From NCBI GenBank assembly GCA_937887565.1, contig CALABS010000012.1, positions 1 through 64,000 on the forward strand: 64,000 nt of DNA, in the 5' to 3' direction. Source of the DNA: an uncultured Rhodospirillaceae bacterium. GTDB lineage: Bacteria > Pseudomonadota > Alphaproteobacteria > Rhodospirillales > Magnetospirillaceae. Positions 10,764 to 19,158 of this stretch are shown one piece after another; position 1 is the stretch's first letter; the number at the start of each line of letters is the position of its first letter. Under the pieces are notes generated by a model that worked only from the letters and a program-made list of their open reading frames with translations, was not told where the DNA came from and ran no database searches. The position numbers and the translations under genes are program-made.

Positions 10764-11489
10764 CTACTTCGCCACCTCGAAGTACCCGCGCACCAGCATG
10801 ATCTGGCGGATCAGGTCGTCGGCGCCGATGGGCTTGGTCAGCACCTTGCTGGCGCCGACCTGGCGGGTGATCTCGTGGACGTGCTCGGACTTGTCGCCGG
10901 TCAGGATGAGGACCGGCTTGCGGCTGTTGAGGTTGGCCTTGTCCTGCCGGAGCGCGCGCAGGAATTCGGTGCCGTCCATCTTGGCCATGTGCAGGTCGCA
11001 GATGATGACGTCGGGGTCCACCTCGCCGGATCGCAGCAGTTCCAGCGCCGCCAGGCCGTCGTCAGCCTCGGTGACCTGGGTCGGGTTGGCCCGGGCCAGT
11101 AGCCTCTTGACGATCCCGCGCATGACCTCCTGGTCGTCGATGATCATCACATGCAGGCCGGGGCTGCCCATCTGCAGCGAGACGGCGGCGCCGTCCTTGA
11201 ACTTCTCGATCTTCTTCTCGGCCCTCTTGGGCAACGGCACCCGGTGTTCGCGCAAATAGGTCAGCAGGCCGGCCCCCACGTCCTCGCGCGAGAAGGCGAA
11301 GTCCTTGCGCTCGCCACCGGCCAGGGCGGACGCGAAGCGGATGACCAGCGAGATGTCCTGGGCCGGATCGAAGGCCAGGCTCTCGGGCGGCGTGTCGGGC
11401 ATCACCTTGCCGATGCGCTCGCCATAGCGGCGCATGGCGTCGAGAAAGTCGGCGCGCGGGAATACGATGACGCGGCGTTCCAGTATCAT
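10764..11489 (-). CDS. response regulator: unknown N-terminal domain plus receiver domain
   Basis: 241 residues. The C-terminal part (from about residue 112) is a CheY-like receiver: VMIIDDQEVM holds the acidic pair, VIICDLHMAKMDG the phospho-acceptor Asp, PVLILTGDKS the switch residue and VLTKPIG the conserved Lys. The first ~105 residues (MILERRVIVFPRADFLDAM, SLVIRFASALAGGE) are not a DNA-binding or enzymatic domain that I recognise. A receiver placed last, with no output domain, suggests a partner-protein adaptor. No histidine kinase lies nearby. Confidence 0.85.
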   Translation of the reverse strand: MILERRVIVFPRADFLDAMRRYGERIGKVMPDTPPESLAFDPAQDISLVIRFASALAGGERKDFAFSREDVGAGLLTYLREHRVPLPKRAEKKIEKFKDGAAVSLQMGSPGLHVMIIDDQEVMRGIVKRLLARANPTQVTEADDGLAALELLRSGEVDPDVIICDLHMAKMDGTEFLRALRQDKANLNSRKPVLILTGDKSEHVHEITRQVGASKVLTKPIGADDLIRQIMLVRGYFEVAK

Positions 11490-11570
11490 GGCGGCGGCCC
11501 CAAACCCCTTCCGCCATGGTCATACGCCCGCGCCGCCGCGACGTCCAGTGACCGCCTGTGACGGCCGGTA

Positions 11571-11906
11571 TCAGATCATGGCGGCGGGGTCGGCCGGCGA
11601 GGCGCCGCCGGCCGCCGGCTCATGGGCGGTCATCGGCCCCATCTCCCCGAAGCGGAACTTGGCGAAGATGCGGCGGCCGTCCTCGTCCAGCACCCGCAGC
11701 TCGTCGCTCTGGGTATGGTCCTCGAGGACGATGGTGAAATGCGGGCCATAGGCGGCCCGGGCGGCGTCGAGACCCAGCTCGAAACCCAGGAACTTGTCGA
11801 TGCCCTTGCCGCGCAGCCGGTCGAGGAGACCCGGCGACTCCAGCGACGGATGGCTGGTGAGCACGGCCATGGGGCCGCTGGCGGTGAGCAGGATGGCTGC
11901 CTTCAT
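11571..11906 (-). CDS. conserved small cytosolic protein, function unknown
   Basis: 111 residues with no signal peptide or membrane segment. The sequence begins MKAAILLTASGPMAVLTSHPSL and continues with a mixed alpha/beta-looking core (GIDKFLGFELGLDAARAAYG, FTIVLEDHTQSDELRVLDEDG). The C-terminal 15 residues are alanine-, glycine- and proline-rich and probably disordered. I cannot name the family. It lies between the response regulator and the ArsR-like gene, all leftward. Confidence 0.65.
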   Translation of the reverse strand: MKAAILLTASGPMAVLTSHPSLESPGLLDRLRGKGIDKFLGFELGLDAARAAYGPHFTIVLEDHTQSDELRVLDEDGRRIFAKFRFGEMGPMTAHEPAAGGASPADPAAMI

Positions 11907-11977
11907 GTCGATCCTCCCGGTGTCCGCGACTCCATGTGGGGGACACCGGGGGGCCGTCGCAATTGCCCGATCGGGGG

Positions 11978-12490
11978 TCAGGCGGCCGCCTGGCCGAGCC
12001 CCCTGAGGACCGCCGTCACCTCGGGCATGGCGAGGGAATAGTAGATGCGGGCCGACTGCCGCCGGGTCCGCACCAGCCCGTCCATGCGCAGCCGCGCCAG
12101 ATGCTGGGACAGGGCCGACTGGCCGACATTCATCGCCCGCAACAGATCGCCGACGCAGCGCTCTCCGGCCGCCAGTTGCCGCAGCACGGCGAGGCGGTGG
12201 GGGTTGGCCATGGCGGCAAGCAGGCGCGAGGCCCGCTGAAGGCTGTCGGAGCGATCGTCGTCACCATCGGCGATCAGTCCGGCGGCGCGGAACTCGGCCA
12301 GGGCGTCCGCCGCCTCGCGCAGGTCGAGATACAAGCCGCTGTCGAGGGCGCGATCGCGCAGCTCCTGCGCCGAGGCCGGCGCGCCCCCCTCGGCGAAGGC
12401 CAGCCCGGCCAGCGCCACCCGCCGCCGGGTCGGCGCCAGTCCGGCCCGGCGCAGCATCACCACCCCGATCTCGACTTCCGTGGTACCCAT
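11978..12490 (-). CDS. fusion regulator: Fur-like N-terminal winged helix plus ArsR-type HTH
   Basis: 170 residues. Residues about 13-70 (LRRAGLAPTRRRVALAGLAF onward) follow the pattern of the Fur N-terminal winged helix but lack the metal-binding dimerisation half. Residues about 85-165 are an ArsR/SmtB domain (ANPHRLAVLRQLAAGERCVG, QSALSQHLARLRMDGLVRTR, YYSL), closest in style to BigR/YgaV-type thiol sensors. The single cysteine is in ERCVGDLL, so a classical two-cysteine switch within one subunit is not visible. Two DNA-binding modules in one chain is unusual. The region upstream holds palindromes that could be autoregulatory operators. Confidence 0.85.
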   Translation of the reverse strand: MGTTEVEIGVVMLRRAGLAPTRRRVALAGLAFAEGGAPASAQELRDRALDSGLYLDLREAADALAEFRAAGLIADGDDDRSDSLQRASRLLAAMANPHRLAVLRQLAAGERCVGDLLRAMNVGQSALSQHLARLRMDGLVRTRRQSARIYYSLAMPEVTAVLRGLGQAAA

Positions 12491-12503
12491 GACACCCTCC
12501 CGT

Positions 12504-12587
12504 CACTGCGAAACAGTGCGGATGATAATCATTCGCAGGTGATTGGCAAGAGGATTTTTCGCATAGCAATAATTTTGCATGTGCAAA
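12504..12587 (-). promoter_or_regulatory. candidate operator region upstream of the Fur/ArsR fusion gene
   Basis: Three sequence elements lie in this short AT-richer stretch. There is an inverted repeat CACTG-N5-CAGTG (12504-12518), a Fur-box-like GATGATAATCATTCGC (12521-12536), and a perfect palindrome TTTGCATGTGCAAA (12574-12587). All lie upstream of the leftward gene starting at 12490. Binding by its own product is inference. Confidence 0.5.
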
Positions 12588-12614
12588 CGTCTTGCGGCCG
12601 GCCAGGGACGGCCG

Positions 12615-12989
12615 TCAGTCCGCGTCCCCGCTTCCGTCGGAGGTCCTGGGCTTGTCGTCGGGGACGTCGCCGTCGGCGGAGCGCTTGCGCTCGTGCAGCA
12701 GCTGGCGGCGGGCCTCGGCGACGAAATGGGCCAGCTTCTCGCGGATTTCGTGGACCGAGACCTTGCCGTGCAGGTCCTTGGCCAGGCGGCCGACCACGTG
12801 CTCGTCGTCCTCGGTCTGCTCGTGGGCGTGGGCCACCTCGTGGGCGTAGTCGTGGGCCGTCTTGCCGATCAGGCCCAGCAGTTCGGCCGCCCACAGGCCG
12901 GCCATGCGGTCGCGGCGGCGCTTGACCTCGGGACCGTCGTCGCCGCCGGGACCGTCGGCGGGGGTCTTGGGCTTGCGATCGAACAGCAT
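12615..12989 (-). CDS. DUF1476 family protein (F1-ATPase inhibitor zeta-like)
   Basis: 124 residues. The core [35 protein letters not shown] and a following helix match the DUF1476 pattern. In Paracoccus this family is the zeta subunit, which inhibits ATP hydrolysis by F1. Compared with the usual protein of about 105 residues, the N-terminus is replaced by a proline- and glycine-rich stretch and the C-terminus by an acidic tail, so this may be a divergent paralogue. It is transcribed away from lepA. Confidence 0.65.
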   Translation of the reverse strand: MLFDRKPKTPADGPGGDDGPEVKRRRDRMAGLWAAELLGLIGKTAHDYAHEVAHAHEQTEDDEHVVGRLAKDLHGKVSVHEIREKLAHFVAEARRQLLHERKRSADGDVPDDKPRTSDGSGDAD

Positions 12990-13164
12990 GGCGGCGCTCT
13001 CCAGGGTCGTCCCAAAGTCGACTCTACCCGCCTTGACGCCGCTCGGGAAGCCGGCTCGGCGCCCCTCTCCCATGCGGGGAACGCCCGCCGGTGTGGGTTG
13101 GGCTTCCCAAACCGACGGGAAGGCCCTATGTTCCGTCGAATTTCGCCAGGATCGCCCGTTGGAC

Positions 13165-14967
13165 ATGACCAAACTCTCGCACATCCGCAATTTCGCGATC
13201 ATCGCCCATATCGACCACGGCAAGTCCACCCTCGCCGACCGCCTGATCCAGCGCTGCGGCGCCATCGAGGCGCGCGAGATGAAGGACCAGATCCTGGACT
13301 CCATGGACATCGAGCGCGAACGCGGCATCACCATCAAGGCGCAGACGGTGCGGCTGAACTACGCCGCCAAGGACGGCCGGACCTATCAGCTGAACCTGAT
13401 GGACACTCCCGGCCACGTGGACTTCGCCTACGAGGTCAGCCGGTCGCTGGCCGCCTGCGAGGGCTCGATCCTGGTGGTCGACGCCTCCCAAGGTGTCGAG
13501 GCCCAGACCCTGGCCAACGTCTACCAGGCGCTGGACGCCGGCCACGAGATCGTGCCGGTGCTCAACAAGATCGATCTGCCGGCCGCCGAGCCCGACCGCG
13601 TCAAGGAGCAGATCGAGGACGTCATCGGCCTGGATGCCTCGGACGCGGTGATGATTTCGGCCAAGGCCGGCATCGGCATCGACGAGGTGCTGGAAGCCCT
13701 GGTCACCCGCCTGCCGCCGCCCGAGGGCGACGACAAGACCGAGTTGCAGGCGCTCCTGGTGGATTCGTGGTACGACGCCTATCTCGGCGTCATCATCCTG
13801 GTGCGGGTGAAGAACGGCGTGCTCCGGCGCGGCCAGAAAATCCGCATGATGGCCACGGGGGCGGCCTACGAGGTCGACACCGTCGGCTATTTCACCCCCA
13901 AGATGGTCAAGGTGGACGAGTTGCGGCCCGGCGAGATGGGCTTCTTCACCGCCGGCATCAAGGCGGTGGCCGACACCAACGTGGGCGACACCATCACCGA
14001 CGACAAGAAGCCGTCGCCGGTGGCCCTGGCCGGCTTCAAGCCCAGCGTGCCGGTGGTGTGGTGCGGCCTGTTCCCGGTGGACGCCGCCGACTACGAGGAT
14101 TTGCGCGAGAGCCTGGCCAAGCTCAGGCTCAACGACGCCAGCTTCCAGTACGAGCCCGAGACCTCGGCGGCGCTGGGCTTCGGCTTCCGTTGCGGCTTCC
14201 TGGGCCTGCTGCATCTGGAGATCATCCAGGAGCGCCTGGAGCGCGAGTTCAACCTCGACCTGATCACCACGGCGCCCAGCGTGGTCTACAAGATTCACAT
14301 GACCAACGGCGAGCAGATCGACCTGCACAACCCCGCCGACATGCCGGACCAGGCCCGCATCGACCACGTCGAGGAACCGTGGATCAAGGCCACCATCATG
14401 GTGCCCGACGAATACCTGGGCTCGATCCTCGGCCTGTGCACCGAGCGGCGCGGCCAGCAGCTCGACCTGACCTATGCCGGCAACCGCGCCATGGCGGTCT
14501 ACAAGCTGCCGCTCAACGAGGTGGTGTTCGACTTCTACGACCGCCTGAAATCCATCAGCCGGGGCTATGCCAGCTTCGACTACGAGATGGCGGAATATAC
14601 CGAGAGCGACCTGGTCAAGGTGTCGATCCTGGTCAACCAGGAGCCGGTCGACGCCCTGGCCTTCATCGTCCACCGCGCCAATGCCGAGGCCCGCGGCCGC
14701 TCGATCTGCCAGCGGCTCAAGGACCTGATCCCGCGCCAGATGTTCCAGATCGCCATCCAGGCCGCCATCGGCGGCCGCATCGTGGCGCGCGAGAGCATCA
14801 GCGCGCTCCGGAAGGACGTGCTGGCCAAGTGCTACGGCGGCGACATCACCCGCAAGCGCAAGCTGCTGGAGAAGCAGAAGGAAGGCAAGAAGCGCATGCG
14901 CCAGTTCGGCAAGGTGGAAATCCCGCAGTCGGCCTTCCTGGCGGCGCTGAAGATGGGCGACGGCTAG
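13165..14967 (+). CDS. lepA: elongation factor 4 (LepA)
   Basis: A translational GTPase of 600 residues that back-translocates or remodels stalled ribosomes. GTPase motifs are complete: AHIDHGKST (residues 14-22), [22 protein letters not shown] and [10 protein letters not shown]. The LepA-specific C-terminal domain ends [16 protein letters not shown]. The ATG at 13165 gives the usual N-terminus. A TTG two codons upstream (13159) has a slightly better-spaced AGGA and is an alternative. Longer open frames upstream and on the other strand are shadows. Confidence 0.97.
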   Translation: MTKLSHIRNFAIIAHIDHGKSTLADRLIQRCGAIEAREMKDQILDSMDIERERGITIKAQTVRLNYAAKDGRTYQLNLMDTPGHVDFAYEVSRSLAACEGSILVVDASQGVEAQTLANVYQALDAGHEIVPVLNKIDLPAAEPDRVKEQIEDVIGLDASDAVMISAKAGIGIDEVLEALVTRLPPPEGDDKTELQALLVDSWYDAYLGVIILVRVKNGVLRRGQKIRMMATGAAYEVDTVGYFTPKMVKVDELRPGEMGFFTAGIKAVADTNVGDTITDDKKPSPVALAGFKPSVPVVWCGLFPVDAADYEDLRESLAKLRLNDASFQYEPETSAALGFGFRCGFLGLLHLEIIQERLEREFNLDLITTAPSVVYKIHMTNGEQIDLHNPADMPDQARIDHVEEPWIKATIMVPDEYLGSILGLCTERRGQQLDLTYAGNRAMAVYKLPLNEVVFDFYDRLKSISRGYASFDYEMAEYTESDLVKVSILVNQEPVDALAFIVHRANAEARGRSICQRLKDLIPRQMFQIAIQAAIGGRIVARESISALRKDVLAKCYGGDITRKRKLLEKQKEGKKRMRQFGKVEIPQSAFLAALKMGDG

Positions 14968-14972
14968 AACAC

Positions 14973-14992
14973 CGCGCCATAATTGTGGCGCG
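14973..14992 (+). terminator. hairpin just after lepA
   Basis: A perfect seven-base-pair inverted repeat, CGCGCCA-TAATTG-TGGCGCG, begins six bases after the lepA stop. A second GC-rich hairpin (around GCGCGCCGTGAGCGCGC) follows. Neither has a T-tract, so termination may need Rho, or the hairpins may only protect the message end. Confidence 0.4.
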
Positions 14993-15081
14993 CGGCGCTC
15001 TTGCGCGCCGTGAGCGCGCGGCCAAGCCGCCGGAGGCGGCGCCCGGCGAGGCAAACGGGATAAGGAGGGCGCCGCGCCGGG

Positions 15082-15363
15082 TCAGGCACGGCGGAAGCGG
15101 AAGCGGCGGTGGCGCCGGCGGCACGCCACCGTGGTGGCGACCCCCAGGGTCAGCACGGCGATCCAGGCCGGAAGTTCCATCACTCCCGACAGCAGCGACC
15201 AGCCAGGATCATCGGCGAAGGGATCGCCGACCAGCAGCATCAGGATGTCCGAGGTCATGATGCCGGCGCGGTCGGCGGGGCCGAGCGCGAGCACCGCGTC
15301 GGCCGAAGCCATCACCACCGCCAGGACGATCATCGCCCATCCCAGAATTCGGCCAAGGATCAT
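15082..15363 (-). CDS. small membrane protein, function unknown
   Basis: 93 residues with two hydrophobic segments (about 8-28, WAMIVLAVVMASADAVLAL, and about 60-80, LPAWIAVLTLGVATTVA) and a strongly basic arginine-rich tail that should stay in the cytoplasm. The chosen ATG has a GGGGGA site seven bases upstream. A longer frame from 15480 would add a basic leader without support. No family is recognised. Confidence 0.6.
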   Translation of the reverse strand: MILGRILGWAMIVLAVVMASADAVLALGPADRAGIMTSDILMLLVGDPFADDPGWSLLSGVMELPAWIAVLTLGVATTVACRRRHRRFRFRRA

Positions 15364-15547
15364 CACATTCCCCCGCCACGGCAACGCCTTAGTCGCCAGT
15401 TTCTGATTCCCCTTATCAGCTTTGCGCCGGAAGAAAAGAAAATTCAAGACTTTTTGGGTGCATTGGTGCGACCGCGACAAGGGCTTGCACCCCCCGGGCG
15501 CCTCGTGTATTTTCCGCCCTTCGCCGGCCCCGCCAAGGGCCGGCCAC

Positions 15548-15638
15548 GGAGGGATGGCCGAGCGGTCGAAGGCGCACGCCTGGAAAGTGTGTATACGTCA
15601 AAAGCGTATCGAGGGTTCGAATCCCTCTCCCTCCGCCA
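15548..15638 (+). tRNA. tRNA-Ser (anticodon GGA)
   Basis: A 91-base class II tRNA. The acceptor stem is GGAGGGA paired with TCCCTCC, then G and an encoded CCA. The D-arm begins TGGCCGAGCGGTCGAAGGC, the anticodon loop is CTGGAAA, a long variable arm follows (GTGTATACGTCAAAAGCGTATC), and the T-loop is GGTTCGAATCC. It is the last clearly chromosomal gene before the accessory region. Confidence 0.97.
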
Positions 15639-15662
15639 TTATCTTGTCGCGAACATGAGATG

Positions 15663-15691
15663 AGGCTCCCGCTGGGGGCCTTTTTCTTTTT
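15663..15691 (+). terminator. Rho-independent terminator after tRNA-Ser
   Basis: An eight-pair stem (AGGCTCCC with GGGGGCCT, one G-T wobble) and a GCT loop are followed by TTTTTCTTTTT. It lies 25 bases after the tRNA and should end its transcript. Confidence 0.85.
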
Positions 15692-16010
15692 GTTTCAAAG
15701 GCGTTTAGCCGATGCAGCCGAACCTCGGAGACTGGCGCCGGGTCCTATATCCGTCTCTGCACGGCCCTCCGTCTCTAACCGAGCGAACCTCGTCCAGCCC
15801 GGTTCGACTTCGCGAAAGCCAGCGTTTCCAACGGGTTTTACAGTTCGCGCGACAATGCATTCAGCGGGCGTTGTTCCGGTTGGCGTGGCTTGCCGGAGAA
15901 CGCGCGGTAGGCGTTTCCCCGTGAAGCGCGAGGCAATTTCGCGTAATCATGAATAGTGAGCGTCGGTTATGGCACGCCTTCATTTTCGCAGATCAGATCG
16001 GGATTGTCGA
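15692..16010. other. non-coding junction between chromosome and accessory region
   Basis: About 320 bases with no convincing gene. Base composition drops in GC compared with the lepA region, and codon-like structure disappears. The left attachment site of the prophage most likely lies somewhere here or just inside the tRNA end. A serine recombinase core is only a few bases long, and I could not pick it out without the right end. Confidence 0.4.
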
Positions 16011-16898
16011 ATGGCCACCACTGAAGATGTTACCCGACGGATGCTTTCACTCGCTCAGCGTACACCCATCAACATCGCGCCGGAGAAAGCACAGGCTCTC
16101 GCGCATGAGGTGTTCGGAACCGAAACATGGGAACTGCGTGATAGCCGAACCGAAGCAAACTTTTACGCTGTTGTTCCTGAGCGAGCCGTCTATGCGTCGT
16201 ACGCGGGCCTGGCGAGCTTATGGTGTTTGAGCTTTGTAGCTTTTTGCGTGATGGACCTTTCGTCCCGTGCTGCTCGATCAGTGGAATTCAAGGGCGAGCA
16301 AATAGACATTGGCGCCCAATGGGCATCAATGAACCTGCAGGCATACCTCGATTATGCTCGCCGGCTATTTCATGCAGATGAACCTTGGCCGGAAAACATG
16401 TGCGAGCCAGAGCCCGGCGCGGACCTCGCCACCATGGAAGGCAGGATCAACAATCTATTTTTTGGTGCGCTGAGCTGGATCTTGCTTCACGAGATCGCTC
16501 ACGTTCATCACGGCCACTCGCACCTGATCCCCGCCTCTATGAAGGTAGGTCAAGAGTATCAGGCCGACGCCTTTGCTACTATGTGGGTCCTCGATGATGC
16601 GGGGAACGGCTTACAACGAGAGTTCCGGGTTCTCGCAGTTTCGGTCGCTCTAGCGTGGCTGTTCCTCCACGAGCAGGCCAAAGGTCAAGGATCCGATCAC
16701 CCCGCAGCGATCCTGAGGTTTCGGGATGCGGTTGCCCACTTCAATATGGGCGCCCGAAGCGCCGGACTGGAGAATGCCACATATATGTTGAAAGCCATTT
16801 TCGACCCAAGCGCAGAGATGCCGACCGGCATGATGGCCCACGAGGCATTCGACTGGATGTGTAAAAGGCTAGAAGTGATTTTCAGCGCAAGGCACTAG
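16011..16898 (+). CDS. HEXXH metallopeptidase, Lit-like (peptidase U49) candidate
   Basis: 295 residues. The zinc site LLHEIAHVHHGH is at about residues 158-169, followed about 20 residues later by QEYQADAFA, which supplies the third ligand. This spacing and the cytosolic character resemble the Lit (U49) family. E. coli Lit cleaves EF-Tu on T4 infection and stops translation. I identify it by motif layout and length, not by alignment; another cytosolic gluzincin is possible. The ATG at 15969 is an alternative start, adding 14 residues. GC content is lower than in the phage body, and the gene stands alone at the left end, as expected for cargo. Confidence 0.6.
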   Translation: MATTEDVTRRMLSLAQRTPINIAPEKAQALAHEVFGTETWELRDSRTEANFYAVVPERAVYASYAGLASLWCLSFVAFCVMDLSSRAARSVEFKGEQIDIGAQWASMNLQAYLDYARRLFHADEPWPENMCEPEPGADLATMEGRINNLFFGALSWILLHEIAHVHHGHSHLIPASMKVGQEYQADAFATMWVLDDAGNGLQREFRVLAVSVALAWLFLHEQAKGQGSDHPAAILRFRDAVAHFNMGARSAGLENATYMLKAIFDPSAEMPTGMMAHEAFDWMCKRLEVIFSARH

Positions 16899-16907
16899 CA
16901 GCCATGC

Positions 16908-17318
16908 CTAAGTTCTTTTCGTGTCTGATGGGCTCCGTTCGAACACCGTGTCCATCTGCTCCGCCCATGGCCGGTCGGCGACTGCGACAAGGTCGTTCAA
17001 CGACAGCGCCGGTGGCACGCGCCTGATGACGAGGTGTTCGAGCACCTCCGGCGACAGATAGGCGAGCCGCATCATGCGGCTCACGAACCGGTCGGAGACC
17101 TTCTCGGCAGAGGCGATATCCTGAATGGTGGAAGCGGCACCGGATTCCAGCTGCCGCCGCCAGTTCCAGGCGCGGGCGATGGCGCGCAGCACATGAGGGT
17201 CTTGCGACCGGCCGTCCCGGACTGTCACCTCGTCGGGCGGAAGGATCTTCGGCCGCCCATTGCGCTTGCGGATCGTCAGGGGGATGACGACGCGGATGGT
17301 ATCGTTCGGGCCGGTCAT
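16908..17318 (-). CDS. 136-aa protein of the recombinase operon (HTH-like)
   Basis: A small basic protein with a probable helix-turn-helix in the middle (TIQDIASAEKVSDRFVSRMM) and a second helical stretch, LSPEVLEHLVIRRVPPALSL, reminiscent of ParB-type DNA-binding segments. Its ATG overlaps the recombinase stop as ATGA, so it is the last gene of the integration operon. A role as accessory factor or directionality factor for the recombinase is inference from position. Confidence 0.7.
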   Translation of the reverse strand: MTGPNDTIRVVIPLTIRKRNGRPKILPPDEVTVRDGRSQDPHVLRAIARAWNWRRQLESGAASTIQDIASAEKVSDRFVSRMMRLAYLSPEVLEHLVIRRVPPALSLNDLVAVADRPWAEQMDTVFERSPSDTKRT

Positions 17319-18652
17319 GCGCAGGCCTCCGTTTGGCGGGGGGCCATCATGTCCCGCAGGACCGAGCCCAGCCCCTCATGGCGCAAATCGACGGCGATGC
17401 CGTATTCGCCGACGGTCACCCGCTCGACCAGAAGCTGGACGATGCGGGTCTGCTCCGCCGGGTAGAGCGCCGCCCAGAGCTGGTCGAACTCGCCGAGCGC
17501 CTGGACGACCGCTTTCTCATCGACGGCCGAGTTCTCGTCGCGCAGGGCCTTTATGGTCCGCGCCGCGACTTCGGGTGCGCGGATCATGCGGCGGATTTCG
17601 CCGACGACGGCATCCTCGACCATGCCTGCAGGCAGGCGCAGCGGGCCCGAGGCGTCGCCGGTCGGGCGGTTTCGTATCAGGTCCATCGACGCATAGTAGC
17701 GGTAGAGGCGCGTGCCCTTCTTCGTCGCCGTCGGCGTCATCGCCGTGCCCGTCTCGGTGAAGATGATCCCCTTCAGCAGGGCCGGCGTCTGGCGGCGGGT
17801 GTTCTTCGCCCGCAGGCGCGGGCTCTCCTGCAGGATGCTGTGCACCTTGTCCCAGAGGGTCTGATCGATGATGGCCTCGTGCTCGCCGGGATAGGCCGTG
17901 CCCTTGTGGACGGCTTCGCCGAGATAGACCCGGTTGTTGATCAGTTTGTAGAGGAAGCCCTTGTCGATCGGCTTGCCGCGCTTGTTCAGCACGCCTTCAG
18001 CCGCGAGCGCTTTGGCCAGCGTCGTGGCGGAGCCGATGGCGACGAAGCGCTCGAAGATCATCCGGACCGTCGCGGCTTCCGCTTCGTTGACGACCAGCTT
18101 GCGGTCGCGCACGTCGTAGCCCAGCGGGACGTGACCGCCCATCCACATGCCGCGCTTGCGGGATGCCGCGACCTTGTCGCGGATGCGCTCGCCGATCACC
18201 TCCCGCTCGAACTGTGCGAAGCTGAGAAGGATGTTCAGGGTCAGGCGGCCCATCGAGGTCGTGGTGTTGAACGACTGCGTGACCGAAACGAAGGTCACCT
18301 GATTGCGGTCGAAGATCTCGACCAGCTTGGCGAAATCCATCAGCGAGCGCGACAGCCGGTCGATCTTGTAGACCACGATCACATCGATCAGACCGGCTTC
18401 GACGTCCTGAATGAGACGCTTCAAGCCGGGGCGCTCCAGCGTGCCACCGGAGAAGCCGCCGTCATCGTAGCGTTCGCGAATGGTGGCCCAGCCTTCCGCC
18501 TTCTGGCTCGTCACAAAGGCCTCGCAAGCCTCGCGCTGGGCGTCGAGGCTGTTGAACTCCATGTCGAGCCCTTCCTCGCTCGACTTGCGGGTATAGATGG
18601 CGCAGCGCTGGCGGCGCGGAACGACCGCGACGGCTTCCTGATGACGGCTCAT
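17315..18652 (-). CDS. large serine recombinase (site-specific integrase)
   Basis: 445 residues. The N-terminal resolvase domain has the nucleophilic Ser in AIYTRKSSEEG, the arginine-rich active-site region IDRLSRSLMDF and the helix SFAQFEREVIGERIRDK. A recombinase domain follows (about 165-270, GYDVRDRKLVVNEAEAATV). The central zinc-ribbon cysteines usual in large serine recombinases are not evident, as in many alphaproteobacterial prophage members. Expected to integrate and, with a helper, excise the prophage. The start at 18652 overlaps the DUF2924 stop as ATGA; the longer open frame upstream is not used. Confidence 0.92.
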   Translation of the reverse strand: MSRHQEAVAVVPRRQRCAIYTRKSSEEGLDMEFNSLDAQREACEAFVTSQKAEGWATIRERYDDGGFSGGTLERPGLKRLIQDVEAGLIDVIVVYKIDRLSRSLMDFAKLVEIFDRNQVTFVSVTQSFNTTTSMGRLTLNILLSFAQFEREVIGERIRDKVAASRKRGMWMGGHVPLGYDVRDRKLVVNEAEAATVRMIFERFVAIGSATTLAKALAAEGVLNKRGKPIDKGFLYKLINNRVYLGEAVHKGTAYPGEHEAIIDQTLWDKVHSILQESPRLRAKNTRRQTPALLKGIIFTETGTAMTPTATKKGTRLYRYYASMDLIRNRPTGDASGPLRLPAGMVEDAVVGEIRRMIRAPEVAARTIKALRDENSAVDEKAVVQALGEFDQLWAALYPAEQTRIVQLLVERVTVGEYGIAVDLRHEGLGSVLRDMMAPRQTEACA

Positions 18653-19158
18653 CGGTCGTCCCTCCGCGCCTCGCGTAGGCCGAAGAAGCGATAGCCGTTC
18701 CACTGCGTGCCGGTAATCGCCCGCGCCACCGCCGAAAGCGACTTGAACTTGCGCCCCTGCCAGTCGAAGCCGTCCTTCATCACCGTGACGGTGTGCTCCA
18801 CCCCGTCCCATTCACGCACGAGGCGGGTGCCGACCACCGGGTTGCGGGAATCTGCGATGATCGTCTTGCGCCCGACCCGGCCCTCGATTTCGTCGGCCAG
18901 CAGGTCCAGCGTCCGCCGCGTTTCGCGGGACAGGCCGCCGAGGGTCAGTTCCTGGATCCGGTAGCTGAGCCTCAGTTCGAGGTAACTGCGGCTGTTGTTC
19001 GGTGCGGGCGTGCCGAAGAGGCTTTCCCACTTCGCCTTCAGTTCGACCACCTTCATTCGCTTCAGCGCTGCAAGCTGCGTGACCACGCTCGCGTCCGCCG
19101 CATCGCGATTGCCCGGTTGCCATGGCGCGGCGTCAGTCTTTCTCTTTGTCCCTGGCAT
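18649..19158 (-). CDS. DUF2924 domain protein
   Basis: 169 residues. The N-terminal part is helical (VTQLAALKRMKVVELKAKWE, NNSRSYLELRLSYRIQEL). The C-terminal half (LVREWDGVEHTVTVMKDGFD, GRKFKSLSAVARAITGTQWN) is the DUF2924 core, a small strand-rich module. This family nearly always precedes a serine recombinase in alphaproteobacterial prophages, so a DNA-bridging or recombination-helper job is plausible but unproven. GGAGG is well placed before the ATG at 19158. It overlaps both neighbours. Confidence 0.85.
   Translation of the reverse strand: MPGTKRKTDAAPWQPGNRDAADASVVTQLAALKRMKVVELKAKWESLFGTPAPNNSRSYLELRLSYRIQELTLGGLSRETRRTLDLLADEIEGRVGRKTIIADSRNPVVGTRLVREWDGVEHTVTVMKDGFDWQGRKFKSLSAVARAITGTQWNGYRFFGLREARRDDR

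Noticed and set aside
13126..15054. A 642-codon minus-strand frame across lepA
   Set aside because: It is a shadow of lepA with biased His, Gln, Asp and Val content and no domain. The plus-strand GTPase motifs are decisive.
15548..15638. tRNA-Ser as proven attachment site
   Set aside because: No duplicated 3' end was seen, and the integrase is a serine recombinase, which seldom targets tRNA genes.
15660..15956. A 98-codon frame after the tRNA terminator
   Set aside because: No ribosome site, no coherent protein features, and it begins inside the terminator region.
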